Origin: Phyllostachys edulis
Lineage: Eukaryota; Streptophyta; Magnoliopsida; Poales; Poaceae
DNA: 64,000 nt
Reading direction: 5' to 3'
NCBI GenBank assembly: GCA_036346405.1
Contig: CM070566.1
Location: 49,231,268-49,295,267 of the forward strand
Shown in pieces: positions 21,697-33,903 of the stretch. Each line of letters starts with the position of its first letter. Position 1 is the first letter of the stretch. The position numbers were made by a program, and so were the translations under genes. Below the pieces are notes generated by a model. That model did not search any database. It saw nothing but the letters and a program-made list of their open reading frames with translations, and was not told the origin of the DNA.

Positions 21697-24262
21697 CAAT
21701 GAATGATATGAATTGGAGAGAACATTAAACAAAAAACAAAGAAAATATAAGATAGCGCTAAGCTTGTTCTATTGTATTACTATTCTGGAGGGCTTAGCCA
21801 TGACCGATCACTGGTCGGAAGAAATTGAGACTAGTGCTAAGTAATGTTACTAGCGCTCGATGTTCTCATTGCAGGCTGCGGGAAATGTTATGTGATTTAT
21901 ACGCTGTTGGACCGAAGAGGCGACTAGAAGGGGTTGAATAGGCGCCACACAAAAACGACCTCTTCAAAATCTTTTGCCTCAAGAAGTTGAGATTCTTTCA
22001 CTCTAATAGCTATGTGGAGTTATGAAGATTAGATATAAACATTCAAATAAGAACCGGGCAACAAAAGGATCAAAACTCACCGAAATCCTCACTAACTGGT
22101 CAGACCGGTGAATAGTGGTGGTCAGACTGGTGAACAGTGCGATCAGACCGGTGAACAGTAAAATCAGTAAAGAAACTGAATTTCGGCAGAATTTCAAAAT
22201 CGCAAATTGATCCAACATTTGATCCACAACTCCAAACTTCATGAAACTTGAAACAAACCTTCTCTAGGATGTCAGGAACCTAGTCCAATCAAAGACCGTG
22301 AAGATCATTGCCAAAATTCTAACCTTTTTCCGTTTGACTGAAGGTTGCACTAAAACCAGGCTAAATATGAAAACGGTGATTGAGAGGATCTCGTGGGAGG
22401 AATGAATCCAAGATGGCTAAATATGGTTTCCCATATGTCCTAGGACCCTCAATCACAGGAAGAATCAAACCAAAATCCCTGAAGAGCAAAACCCCCAAAA
22501 TCACCATTTCTTTCACCAAAACTGGGTAAAATTAAACTTTGATCCAAAAGCTTGCTCGTGGGTGGATGATGATTAAGATGACCTTAGATCATATCCCATA
22601 CATCCCAGCAAGCAAGATCACAGTAAGATCCCAAATAAAAACATAAGAAACACCAAAAATCCTAAAAGCATTAAAGAAAGAGCAAGAATAAGATAGAACT
22701 CATATTAGGGCAAATCTTGCATGGATCGATTAGAGAGATTGTAGCTTTACAGCCACTCCACCATTGAGGACAAAATCTCAACACTTGAGCACTCAATCAA
22801 TCCATCTCTCATGAACCCTAGCCTCTCCACTTTCCTCTCCTATCCCTAAATCACAAATTAGGGTTTCTAGACTACAAGGGTTAGAGGTGCACAACCAGCA
22901 CCCTCCTCTTTTATAGTGGAGGCTAGTTCTAGAGAGACATCCCAAACGGACACTCGTTAAGCCCACACACAAATGGGTTTCACTCACACATACTTTTCAA
23001 AGCGTCGTCTTTATCTTCTCTGGACCTAAACTGCAACTCCTTGCGTCTCGGTTTCTCCAAGGCCAAGAAGGTAGTTTCACACACCACCACTTACCACTTT
23101 TCCGGTATAGGGCAAATTTCCAAAATGCCCCTCTACTAACCTTTGGTGATTTCTTCGCCTCAAAGCATCTTCCATTCTCTGTCATCATTCATGTGGCCCC
23201 AATGACGTCCCGCTAAGCCTCTCACGGGTCCGGATCCCACCAAACCGTCCTCGTTTGCAACTGGGACCAAGTCACTTGGCACACCACATATCTCACCATG
23301 ACTGCACCCAGCTTCCTTGAAGGACCTTAGTTCCTCCTTAAGACTAGTTCGGACCTCAACTCCTCCTTAAGCCTAGTCCCGATCTACCTTGCCGCTGCCC
23401 ATCATGTTCATCACTGCTAGTTTCTGCTTCAGTTCCTTGTCTTCTCAGTTTGTAACCACTCCGCTAGCCTTAGTCATCTTCCAGCACCACCTCGATCATT
23501 CTAGACCTCGATTCTCCTAACCTAGTCCCGATATAATCCGCCTCACCATGACCTAGCTCCGGTGTCCTACAACCATCACAAACAAGCAAACCGTCACGTA
23601 GCACCGCACGATACACAAAATCATCAATTGACAAAATTGATGAGGCATGAGCACATACCTTCACAAAGGCCTTTGCTCAAACTTTGCCTTCTATGGTTTT
23701 TGTTCATCTTGCGGCTTGCTTGAGTTCAATCATCTCACCCGGCATTCACGACCGTTTTGGACCTTGGTTCTCCTAACCAAATCTCGGTCCTCCTCGCCAT
23801 TGACTACAGTTGACTCCAAGCCAACACCACAACAATGGACCAAGCAACCATTTTTGGGCACAAGTTCTTCGCAACTTGACTCTCATTAGTCCAAAACATG
23901 CATCATGCAACATATATGCAATGAAACTCATGACTTTGACATAACCCACAAAGTTCACTGCCGTCCTGATGCATGAACCAACCATCGGCGGTCGGATCGC
24001 CACCCTCACTGGTCACCGTCGACCGATCGATCGACCACCCCTAGTCGATCGACCACTGCCGCCCGGATCCGCCGGCAAATGACCTACGATCGCCTTTAAT
24101 ACTTAGCCAAATTTCCGGCCCTAGAAATTTGCACCCTCTCTGAAATTTTTAAACTCTATCTACTTTCGGCTCGAAACTCTAATTCTAATGAGACCAAGTG
24201 CAAACGCATCCTCAAGCAACCCTTCACACGTGATTTTTGGCTGATCGCCAAAATTCACATTT
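21697..24262. other. Unclassified repeat-like region, no gene
   Basis: From about 21905 (TGTTGGACCGAAGAGGCGAC, then GGGGTTGAATAGGCG) the sequence has the look of a grass LTR or non-autonomous retroelement. It includes repeated phrases such as CAGACCGGTGAACAG near 22100-22160. The related GGCCGGTCAAACCGCC phrases resume at 25590 after the CACTA, so the host unit probably spans that insertion. A matching second end and TSD were not found. Short open frames are not supported. Confidence 0.4.
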
Positions 24263-24265
24263 GCA

Positions 24266-25568
24266 CACTACTACAGGAAGCCTCATCACAGACGGTTCGG
24301 AACCGTCATCACAGACGGTTTCTGAACCATCTATATTTGTTGGTATGTGATAACAGGCAGTTATCACAGACGGTTCAAAACCGTCTATAATATGCACTAT
24401 CAGAGACGGTTTTTTGTTGAAACCGTCTGTGAAGGCTATTATCACGCATGCTTCTTGTTCGAATCGCTGCGTGATGAATTTTCCTGAGCGGTTCGAATAA
24501 GAACCGCTCGTGATGAGTTTTCACAGATGGTTCTTGTTTAGAACCGTCTGTGATAGCCTTTTCTGTTGCAAAAAAAAAAAAGAAAACGGCTGCTAAAACT
24601 TCGGAGGCTGTTTTGAGGCCCTAAACGACTTTTTTTTGGGGGTTTTCACTTTGTCTGGGGTCTCCTAAGCGTCACAAATGAATTTGATATGGACTTTTCG
24701 TTAGCTTTCCAACGAGCCAAAGAACATCGCAATCCGAGTTCGTATGCAAAAGTTATGATGGTTTTACCGGACAGTGCGCGATCTACCATCTATATTTTTG
24801 CCCAAACCAAATAACTCAACATGAACTACACATGCACAGAGAGCCTCCAACAATAAACCACAGCATCACCCACATCACAGTAGCATCAACTCAATCCATT
24901 TACAGAGCACTAACACTAGCTCTCAGTAATCCACATCACAAAGCAAGGGGGGGGGGGAGTAGAGAGAGTGAGGTCGTGGGAGGCCGGGGCGACGAAGTGG
25001 AGGAGGCCGAGGGCGACGAGGTCGTGGGAGGCCGGTGATGATGAGGCCGAGGCGAGTTGGAGGAGGCCGCGGGCGACAAGCTCGGGGGAGGCCGGGGCGC
25101 AAGGTGTGAGGAGGAGAAATGGCAGAGGAGGAGATGGAGGTATGAGGTGTGAGGAGAGATGGCAGAGGCGCAAGGTTATATAAAGCGAGTTTCGGCAGCC
25201 CGCCCATTATGTCCAAATTTTCGTTTCCCGCCCAACAATCAGAGACGGTTCTTGTTAAGAACCGTCTGTGATACGTAACTATCACAGATGGTTTTTTAAT
25301 AGAACCATCTGTGATCATTCACAGACGGTTCTAATTACAAACCGTCTGTGATAACAGTGATTATCACAGATGGTTTTTTAATAGAACCGTCAGGAATGAT
25401 CCTGAGCAGTTCTATTAAAAAAAATCGCTCGTGATAGGTGTGTATCCTGAGCGGTTCGCAATAAGAACCGCTCGTGATAGGCTATGCTTGTCCCGATAGA
25501 CCCAACACGATGGTTCCATAGGAACCATCTATGATAGGGCGTCTACTATAGCCTGTTTTGTAGTAGTG
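24266..25568. mobile_element. Small non-autonomous CACTA element
   Basis: The termini are CACTACTACAGGAAGCC and, as reverse complement of the right end, CACTACTACAAAACAGG. The 3-bp TSD GCA is perfect (24263-24265, 25569-25571). Subterminal regions at both ends carry many direct and inverted copies of TCACAGACGGTTC / GAACCGTCTGTGA, the usual arrangement of CACTA transposase-binding repeats. The centre (about 24940-25180) is a GC-rich internal repeat built on GAGGCCGGGGCGACGA-type units. There is no transposase. The subterminal motif matches the element at 59883-63373, so both belong to one family. Confidence 0.9.
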
Positions 25569-25571
25569 GCA

Positions 25572-25993
25572 CCTTTTGGCCGGTTAGAACGCTGCATGTG
25601 GCCGGTCAAACCGCCAAGCCCCCGACCGGTCTGATGACTACCCATGGCCAGTCAAACCACTACCAAGGCCGGTCAAATCGCCTATGCCTGACAAGCAGCA
25701 GGACTTTGCCGAAAACGAGGGTTTCTCCAAACACCTTGACGTTATTGCCAATTGCCCAGCACACTAAGATTGGGATCATATCTACATGATCTCCACATAC
25801 ACCCTATATATACATATGTATGCCATTTTGGACATAGCATAATCTACAAGAGACAACTTTAACTACCAATTTCTATAATGAAAGTATTTTTTTGATGGTG
25901 AACAGTATTACTTGCACTCTCAGCCTAGATACACTTGACCTTTTTTAAGTGACGTAGAGCTTGTAAATGTAGGGGTCATCAACCCATAATTTC
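25572..25993. other. Continuation of unclassified repeat after CACTA, no gene
   Basis: Begins with GGCCGGTCAAACCGCC-type phrases that match the style of 22.1 kb, then AT-rich sequence. No coding signal is seen. Confidence 0.4.
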
Positions 25994-25998
25994 TTGGG

Positions 25999-28900
25999 TG
26001 TAACATCCCAAAAATTTGGTTTGTTTTGAAGTTTTAAAATAAAAATAACCATTTGAATTTTTCTGCTAAAGTTAAAAGCTTAATTGGAATTTTCATAATT
26101 CAAAAACAATTTAATATGAATAATCTCAATATCAACTATTATCAAAATTATTTTATTTGGATTCTATATGCTTGGATATATTTTCTAGAATTTTTTCGGG
26201 TGCATTTGCTATTTTCCATTTGTTATTTGGATTTTCTACTAATTTCTAAAAAGAAAAACTATTTATAAATCTCAGAATCCCTTGGGCTTAATCTCTTGTC
26301 CTTGGCCCATCTTTCTTCGTCCGACGGCCCAGCCCATTCGGACTTCTCCGCTTGCGCAGCCCAGTGAGCGCGCCCTTTTCGTTGTTCCACTGCCAGGTGA
26401 GCCCCGCGCTTCGTCGTCCTCCTTCACCTATCTTCTCCGCGTGTGAGTCACGTCCGCACGCCATTGTCGAGCTTGAGCTTCGCCCGACAAAGGCACGAAC
26501 GACCTAGATTGTATGCGCTAATCCTTCCATCTAGAAGCCCTATCTTTACTGTAACTGAATCAAGCTCGTATCCTCTTCGAATCTCTTCAAATCTCCTTAT
26601 CTCCTTTTCGGTTCCGAGATGGAGTCCGCCGCCGATACGCCATCCCGTGCACACCTGACCCCTATAAAAGGGACCCATAGGATCGCCTCCTCACCCTTGT
26701 GCAGAACCCCCAACCCTCTCCACCTCTAAAGCTCTAGCGCCGCCTCAATTCGAGAATTAGGGTTCAACAGCCAAAACCCTAAAACTCAAATTGCTCCGCC
26801 GCCAGTGCCGCTTTGCCCTTGTGGACTGCACCGTCGACTTCCTCATCACCAAAGCTACCTCGTGCACCCTTCCATTGCTCCAGGGCATCTCTGGTGATCA
26901 TCCCCGGTAAGTTCGTACTTTGTTCTCCGCTCCGGCGCCGATTCTGACCAGCACCGTCAACAAGGGTATCACTAACTCCGCAATAGCAATGTCTACCTAT
27001 TGCGTGCACTCACCATCGGTGCCACGCCGCCGCTCGCCGTTGTCGCCGGGGTCAGAGATCCTCGTCGGTGCTGATGTCGTCGCTGCTGTCACAGCCGAGT
27101 CAACCTCCACGTCAGCCCGGGTGTCCATGTGTCGCTCGCGTGATAGCCCCGTCGTCTCCACGCCAGCGCTGGTGTGCCATCTAAATCCAACTCAGATCCA
27201 AACCCATCTAAACCAAGTTCATCATGAGCCCTTTCTTTGCCATGTGGTCCCCACTAGTCAGAGCCACTATTCTGTGAGCCATACACCCGTATACTCAAAA
27301 ACCCTTGAGTGGACTTGGTCTATAGACTGAGGGCCCACTGTCAGTCTCAGTAGGGTTTTCTGGATTTATTTTTATTGCTGAAATTCGGTGTTAACGTTAG
27401 TGTTACGTCATTATTTGATTTTTCAATAGAAAAGTAATTCGGAAATTCCAAAAATCCAAATTAGGGTATTTCTTTAGGGTTTCAATCTTCTAAAGCCCAT
27501 ATCTTTTGAATCCGAACTCCGATTGAGTCCATTAAAATTCCTAAATTCATCTAAATTCAAGATATATTTATCTAAGATTTTTATTTATTTTTTAGAGTTT
27601 GTTTCCTCTCTGTTATTTATTTATTTAGTTTATTTTCTTTGTTTGCGAGTAGACGTTGATTCTTCGGGAAGTTTTGAGAAAGGAGGAATGCACCAAGATC
27701 AAGATCAATCCTAGGATTTATTCCAAGGTAAGTCGTGGTCCTTTGATCATATTGAACCTATAATTTCAAAAGCATATTGTTTTATACAATTGCATGCTAT
27801 CTTTATACAAATTGTTTTGGTTTTAGTTATTACCTGTTGTCATTATGCATCCATTGATTATTTGAATGCCATGAATCCTTTGTCACCCTAGCCTGGATAA
27901 TTTTAGTTGGACATATTTATATCACCAACATGGGTATCGTGCAGATGCTTAATCAAACTTAGTTACGATGGGTTCATCATCATATGTGTCATAATGATTA
28001 ATCTTGACTTAATAAAATATGGAATCATGGTGGTTAGCCACTGTTGATAAAATTTGGGTACCATGATAGGGTATGTCATTGGTCTTAGTTAAAAAAATGG
28101 TTTTCACTCGGGCGAGTGGATGGTGGATTGAGGGTGTGGGTTTAACACATTTTGGTTGTAGAAAGATCGCCTGAGTAACATGTCAAGGACTTAATCTTGT
28201 GCGCCATTGAACTAGACCTTAACCGTACAACCACATGTTCTGTATAGGATGGACCTGGCCAACTAATTAGCAATGTCTTAATTTCGGTTTTGTCGTGGGA
28301 AGCGTGACTTATGGGAAATGTATCTTCATGGTGGTGTAAGAGGAGGCCCTGTCTGGTCGGAAAGACATTCAGTGTTGAAATCTTAGCGGGCAGAATTGGG
28401 TTAAGAAGGAGCTTTGTAAAAGCCTTGTGATGATCACTTCAGTCACACACCCAAGGAAGTGTGGTCAGACACTTGAGTTGATTAATCTCTTGTGGGTCAA
28501 ACTGTACAACCTCTGTAGAGTGTAAAACTATTCGAATAGCCATGTCCACGGTTATAGACGTGCTCGGGGATATCACACAAGAGATAGAGTTTCTTATAAA
28601 ACGAGTCTGAGTGTGAATGAGATGTTCACTTGATGAATATAATGTTTATTTGGTGAACAAATAATTCACTTGGTGGGTTGTGTCAATTGGTGAATTGGGG
28701 ATTCACTTATCATTGGTTTGGTTGGGAAGTGAATGGGAAGTTCACTAGTTGTTTCAAAGAAATTGTTTAATTATTTATTATTGTTTTCAACAATGCATTT
28801 CGATCTATTTATTGTATGTATCGTCAATGTTGCTTTATGCAAAAGAACCATATAGCTAACCTTTTGTTCAAGCCATGCATGAATACTATTTGCATACATT

Positions 28901-29305
28901 TCCCCACGACTTGTTGAGTGCTTTATGTACTCACGGCTTTGCACCATTGTTGATCAATTGAGGAATATCAAGCTGCTCAAGAGTTTTTCGCCCAGGAGTA
29001 CCATGAAGATTTTGCGGATTAGGATGCGTTCTCCACTCGATTGCCTATTGGCATGTTGATTGGCCTTTTCAAGAGCTTTGTTCTGCTGCAAGAGTTTATT
29101 TGTTTCTTTAACCCTGCGTGGCAAGTTAAGTAAACGTTGACCATAAGGTCTAGTTATTGTTATTATTTGTTACTCTGAGATCTTTTTAGTTAAATCGAAT
29201 AAATGGATGGTATTTCATCATTGTTTCCTGTGTGAGCTAGCTACTGATTTGGGACTAGTTCAGAATACACAAAGGGTTCCTGAATCATATTTTTGGGTCC
29301 CGACA
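25999..29305 (+). mobile_element. Solo LTR, gypsy type, 3.3 kb
   Basis: Starts TGTAACATCCCAAAAATTTG and ends TTTGGGTCCCGACA, flanked by the perfect 5-bp TSD TTGGG (25994-25998, 29306-29310). Length (3307 bp), termini and internal order (C-rich promoter region, ATTCATCTAAATTCAAGAT block, ATTGAACCTA block, wandering 3' half) match the LTR at 18391, so the two are members of one family or close subfamilies. No internal domain is present. Confidence 0.9.
26663..26670 (+). promoter_or_regulatory. LTR TATA box
   Basis: CCCCTATAAAAGGGACCC, about 665 bp into the LTR. The following C-rich stretch would be the transcript start region. Confidence 0.55.
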
Positions 29306-29310
29306 TTGGG

Positions 29311-30223
29311 TCACGATCCATGTCCCAAATTGGCATCCCGAAGAGGTATACCCTGCCACACCGCACTTTTCGCAAGTGGCATCCCACGACCACGTTCCTC
29401 GCCCCTATCGATTCGAGATCCTTGTGACTATGCTTTTAGCGACTCTCTCTGAACGATATGGTGAGAATTCTTTTTTCCAAAAACAAGTTATCCATGTGTA
29501 AACTTTGATATTTTGGTGTACTTACAGAAAATGATTATAGCACCACCATTTTCAAGGATAATTGCATAACATTTTACCACTAAACTATTTTTAACTGACA
29601 TGTTTTCGTAGTGTGCTAGAATTTGTATGTGACTTGTAGGGCAATTCTCTCGTCGACCTTCATTTAGTTTGTGACCTTGTTTTTGTTGGATTTAATCTTG
29701 TTTTTTCCGTGTCCGAGTTGTAAATGGAGTAGAGAGGGTGTGTGTGTGTGTGTGTGTGTTCGATTCTGGTTTGGAGTAGGAACGTCCGAGTAGTAGTATT
29801 TCCAGCCTTTATAAGGCCATGTACTCGTGAAGTTCAGAGTCGAGAAGAAATAAAAAAAACAAAACACAAAAAGTGGAGCATTGCTCCCAGAAAGAAATCT
29901 CTTTGTCTCGGTTTGCTCATCTCAGAGGAAAAGTAACGTAACACAACATTGCTACTTGAGAAGACAAGGAAGTCAAGAGAGAGAGCAAAGGTCATCACCT
30001 GAAGAAATAGAGAAGGGACCAGGGGCGCAATAGTGCTAGCAAGTAGCAACATCACGTGAAGACAAGGCTATGCAGTAAAGTTATATCAGCAGGTCCCACG
30101 GGTGGGATTATTTCACAAGAAGACAACCAAAGTGAAGAATCGATAGTTTCTTTGTTTCTCTGGACAAACTGAAGAACCAACAGTGTAAGCAGCAAGGAAA
30201 AATTTCCAATAGTTTTCCCGAAG
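29311..30223. other. Region between two solo LTRs, no gene
   Basis: Contains a segment (29447-29550) that is clearly related to 57436-57535 (shared GGTGAGAATTCTTTTT, CAAGTTATCC-TGTGTAAAC and GTGTACTTAC). It also contains a GT microsatellite and AT-rich sequence. No supported coding region. Confidence 0.45.
29738..29760. repeat. (GT)n microsatellite
   Basis: About eleven uninterrupted GT units. Confidence 0.85.
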
Positions 30224-30228
30224 GCAAA

Positions 30229-32280
30229 TGTAATATCCTGTTTAAACATAAAACAAATAAGTGATTAGTACTGAAATTAAATAGAATTAGAGAGGAATTC
30301 GAGGTTTTAGAGGGGCATTTTTTGCTTTTATTGGACAACCAAGGCCGTGGGCTTTCGGCCCATGGTGTTTGGCCCAAGTGGGAAGCTGGTTTAAGAGGGG
30401 TGAACCAAACCCTAGATTTTTTACTATAGCACGCCCCTGCTGCCTCCTTGTTTGGCCAGAGAAAGAAGGGGAGGGAAGGAGGATGAGGGGAGAAGGAAAA
30501 AGAGGAAGAGGATATTGCGGGAAATTCGTGCTTTGGCTTCGTGTCTCTGAGGTAGCGATCTGAACCCATTAGATTTATACTAGATTAATCTCTAATCCGT
30601 TTTTAGAACATTTGGTCAAGGGGAAGATTGAATTTCTGTTCTGTCCATATTCATCAGGTTTATGGCAGAACATTATGGGGACGATTAGGGGTATTTAGTC
30701 TCAGAATTAGAGTTCGGTGTAATTAGAGAAAAGTTAGGTTATCCTGTTAGCTTTCCAAGAAGGTATGGTTCATTAAAAATGGAGTAGCGAGCGAAAAGAT
30801 ACAGCCTCCGGAAGGCGGCTGTCCAGATTCGGGACGTAGATGGTAGGCTTCGTGTAGTTGGGTCGATTTTGTGTAGAAATTGGTAAAATTAAATATTTGT
30901 ATCAACTTGAATATTGTAGGAACTCTTGTGTAGTTTCCAGAACTCATATTATTTATATATGTTCAATTTGTAGAATTAAAGATATAAAATTGTGAAATAG
31001 ACTGTTCTGACAGAATCTGTAACGGTCTTCGGGTAAAGGAACACAATAGAAAACTGTAGAATCAGATTTTCTTCATAACTAGGAAATTGTAGGTTGTTTT
31101 GTGAGGATTCTATAAAGTCTTGGATGGCCTGATTTGAAGTTCAGATAAGTAAGATCGGGTCGTTTTACTACTGGGACAACGAGTAGTGTGTCTAGTAGTT
31201 TCGAGTTAAAAAGTGTCGGTGTGGCGTAGACGTTCGTTGACGGTTAGAATAAAATGTCAATGCTGTAATGTATGATGTTTGAGATATGTTTTGAATTGTT
31301 GTCCAGGGAGTGTGGCCCCTTGTACATTGCCGCCGCATCGCTTTCCGGCGTCACAAGGGTAAACAGGCAAGTGCATGGTAGACAGTGTTCATTGGTTGAT
31401 TATTGTATGCTTTACCATTTATTACCATTATATTGTTGTGCTTTTACTTATTTAATTGCAAGTAATGTTAATGATCATTATTTATTCCTTATGGTTGGAT
31501 ATAATATTGTTGGACACATCATTGCATATGAGAAGGTGATCATGTTGATCACAATTCCACGGGAGTGGAGGAGGTCCCCGATCCTTGAGGAGGACGGGTT
31601 TGAGAGTGTGTCATCGACGGGTGAACACGCATGCTATACCGGTATACGTAAAAGAAGTATATGTGGATATGTAGTGTAGAGATGCATGGAATGAATGGTA
31701 GTTGATGATTGTGTATGTGAATAAAGAAAGAGAATTGAATGATTGAGCATGAGAATAAAGAAAAGTGAATAATTGATGTTAATGATGATATTGTGTGCTG
31801 CTGTTTAAGCAATGTTCATTGTTTATTACTGTACTTGCTAAGTCGTAGACTCACCCTTGCTCTACTGTTGTTTTTAGGTGATCGTTGACGATGCTTCACT
31901 TGGGAAGAGATAGCACTTGGAACACGGCATACACTCAATTACTTGATCAATTGCCACAACAAAACTTTACGTTAGCGTGATGGTTTTTTTCCTTTAAGAC
32001 ATGATAGACATTGAATAATTCTAGATGCTTGGTTGGAACTCATTTATTCATTCAATAGTCTTCGTTTGATTGGTATTGTTTAATTATTGAACTATTATTC
32101 TGCTTTACTATCTAGAGTTTAGATATCTGTGCTTGCCATGTCATTAGTCATATGTTATTGTGACCCGTTGACGGGTTTTAATACTAAATTGCTTCCTGGA
32201 GTTTTTATTGTTAATTGATGTAAAAATTAATTGTAAAGGTAGTTTAGTAGCATTCTGGGCTCAATGTTGGGCTGGGGTCA
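30229..32280 (+). mobile_element. Solo LTR, 2.05 kb, related subfamily
   Basis: Starts TGTAATATCCTGTTTAAAC and ends GGGCTGGGGTCA, with a perfect 5-bp TSD GCAAA (30224-30228, 32281-32285). The start resembles the TGTAACATCC LTRs but the element is shorter and its interior differs. No protein domain or second LTR is present. The copia element at 32308 begins only 22 bp after the right TSD. Confidence 0.85.
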
Positions 32281-32307
32281 GCAAACTCATTGCAATTTTG
32301 TTTTAGC

Positions 32308-32568
32308 TGTTAGGAAACTGGGCCCATGACCTGGAGTCCTGGCCCAATTGGACACCACATGTTTTCCAGTAGTCTATATAAAGAAGAGGGGACCCCTCAT
32401 TGTAATCAATCATTATTGAAGAGTAATAAAGAGAAGCCCGAAGTCCCCTCATATCTCTGTGTTCAATCTCTTATTTTGTTCTTGTGTTCTTGATTTGTTC
32501 TAAGCGATTCTACGCTTGTCTGCGAGGTAATCGTTCGGACTGGACTGGCCAGCGACGGTTACTCAACA
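32308..32568 (+). repeat. Copia 5' LTR
   Basis: 261 bp, TG...CA, with TATATAAA at 32375-32382 and an AATAAAG polyadenylation-like signal near 32426. It is followed at once by CGTTATCAGCACGA. Confidence 0.93.
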
Positions 32569-32582
32569 CGTTATCAGCACGA
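32569..32582 (+). promoter_or_regulatory. Copia primer-binding site
   Basis: CGTTATCAGCACGA directly after the 5' LTR, where a tRNA primer anneals for minus-strand DNA synthesis. It is not the common initiator-Met TGGTATCAGAGC form; the cognate tRNA was not determined. Confidence 0.6.
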
Positions 32583-32700
32583 TTGACTCTCCTCGCATCG
32601 AAAAGGTAACTGTCGATGAACGACACTCGTAGATTGAATCGTTTCTTTCTAGATCGCTTTCAATTCTGCAAATTCGCTTTCTAGATTGTTTTTTCTATGG

Positions 32701-32902
32701 TGCAAATCCTTTCTAATCTACCGTGAGCCGACTTGAAGTCGCCGACACAATGTCGATGGGTAGATTGCACGAAAGATTGGATGTCGATTGTACCGTAGAA
32801 GTTGCAAATCCGTTCTAATCTAACGTGAGCCGACTTGAAGTCGCCGACACAATGTCGATGGGTAGATTGCACGCAAGAACCGATGATGATTGCACTGTAT
32901 CG
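32701..32902 (+). repeat. 102-bp tandem duplication in the copia leader
   Basis: Two units start with TGCAAATCC at 32701 and 32803. Each contains GAGCCGACTTGAAGTCGCCG, itself with a short palindrome (GACTTGAAGTC). The second unit decays after ATTGCACGCAAGAA. Confidence 0.8.
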
Positions 32903-32947
32903 CATCGCATCGCATTACATTACATCGCATAAACAGTAATTATAATT

Positions 32948-33500
32948 GCATGCGGCCCGAAGCCGTAGCCCCCTTGGAGCCATGCGCAGCCTCTGGCCAC
33001 CTTGGAGTCGTCGGCCATGGAGTTGCCTGGAGCCGCTGCCATGGAGCCGCCCGGAGCCGTCGCCGGTTGATGCTGCCTTGAAGCCACGCTACCAACGCGC
33101 CGCAAGCTCGCTGCCGCCTCACTCAAGGCGACGAGGCCGCCCGCCCGCCTCGCCACCAAGACGACGCTGCCGCCCGCACCGCCTCACCGCGCCGCCCCGC
33201 CGTCGCCGCGGCGTCTTGCCACGGATGGAGAGAGCCGCCACGGGTGAAGGAGCGCGCCCGATGCACCGCCGACCTCGACCTCGGCCTCACCGGCCTCGCG
33301 CTCACTGCCCATGCCTGGCCGCCGCCCGCGACCACCGCCTGGCCCACCGCCATGCCCAGCCGCCCGCCCATGCACGCCGCCGCCGCAGCCATGCCCAGCC
33401 ACCCGCGTAGCCATGCCCGCGCCCCGCCGCCACACCGCCACGGACTACCACCGAGCCGCCACCAAGAAGAACCGCCGCCGCCTTGAAAGCAGGGTAGGGA
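32948..33500 (+). other. GC-rich insert in the copia leader
   Basis: A block of Pro/Ala/Arg/His-coding-like, CCGCC-rich sequence with sharp borders against the AT-rich leader. It is open in several frames on both strands. Its position upstream of gag is outside any copia domain. It may be captured host sequence or an expanded GC-rich simple repeat. No gene family is recognised. Confidence 0.45.
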
Positions 33501-33903
33501 ACCCTTCCCATGCTTGGTGCCACGGATGGGCTAATGGGCCATTAAAAGAAAAGAAAAAAAAAAGAAAATCCAGTTTTTGCAAAAAGGCCCTCCGAGAATC
33601 TTAAAATTACGCGAAAATTTTTCTCTGAATAGAAATTTCGCGATTTAGCCCTCGAATTGCAGACCAATAAAAATTCATTTTCCAGAAGAAAAGGGCCTCG
33701 GGAATTCGAATTTTGTACCAATTTTTGCATTTGAAGCATATTTAACTTTGTTATTGTTATTTCTATGCAATTTATTTATTGTATTTATTGTTTTTGATTA
33801 TCTGTGATTGTTTATATTACTTTTAATCATTGGAAATAGCAGTAAATCATGAAAAATACATAGAATAATACGGGAACATTACGAGAACCTTTGCAACCAT
33901 TAT

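Noticed and set aside
21905..25890. Full LTR element around the small CACTA
   Set aside because: The start TGTTGG and repeated CCGGT phrases are suggestive, but no matching end or TSD (TACGC) could be found.
33123..33441. Overlapping GC-rich open frames on both strands
   Set aside because: Pro/Ala/Arg/His repeats in a GC-rich block inside the copia leader, open in most frames at once.
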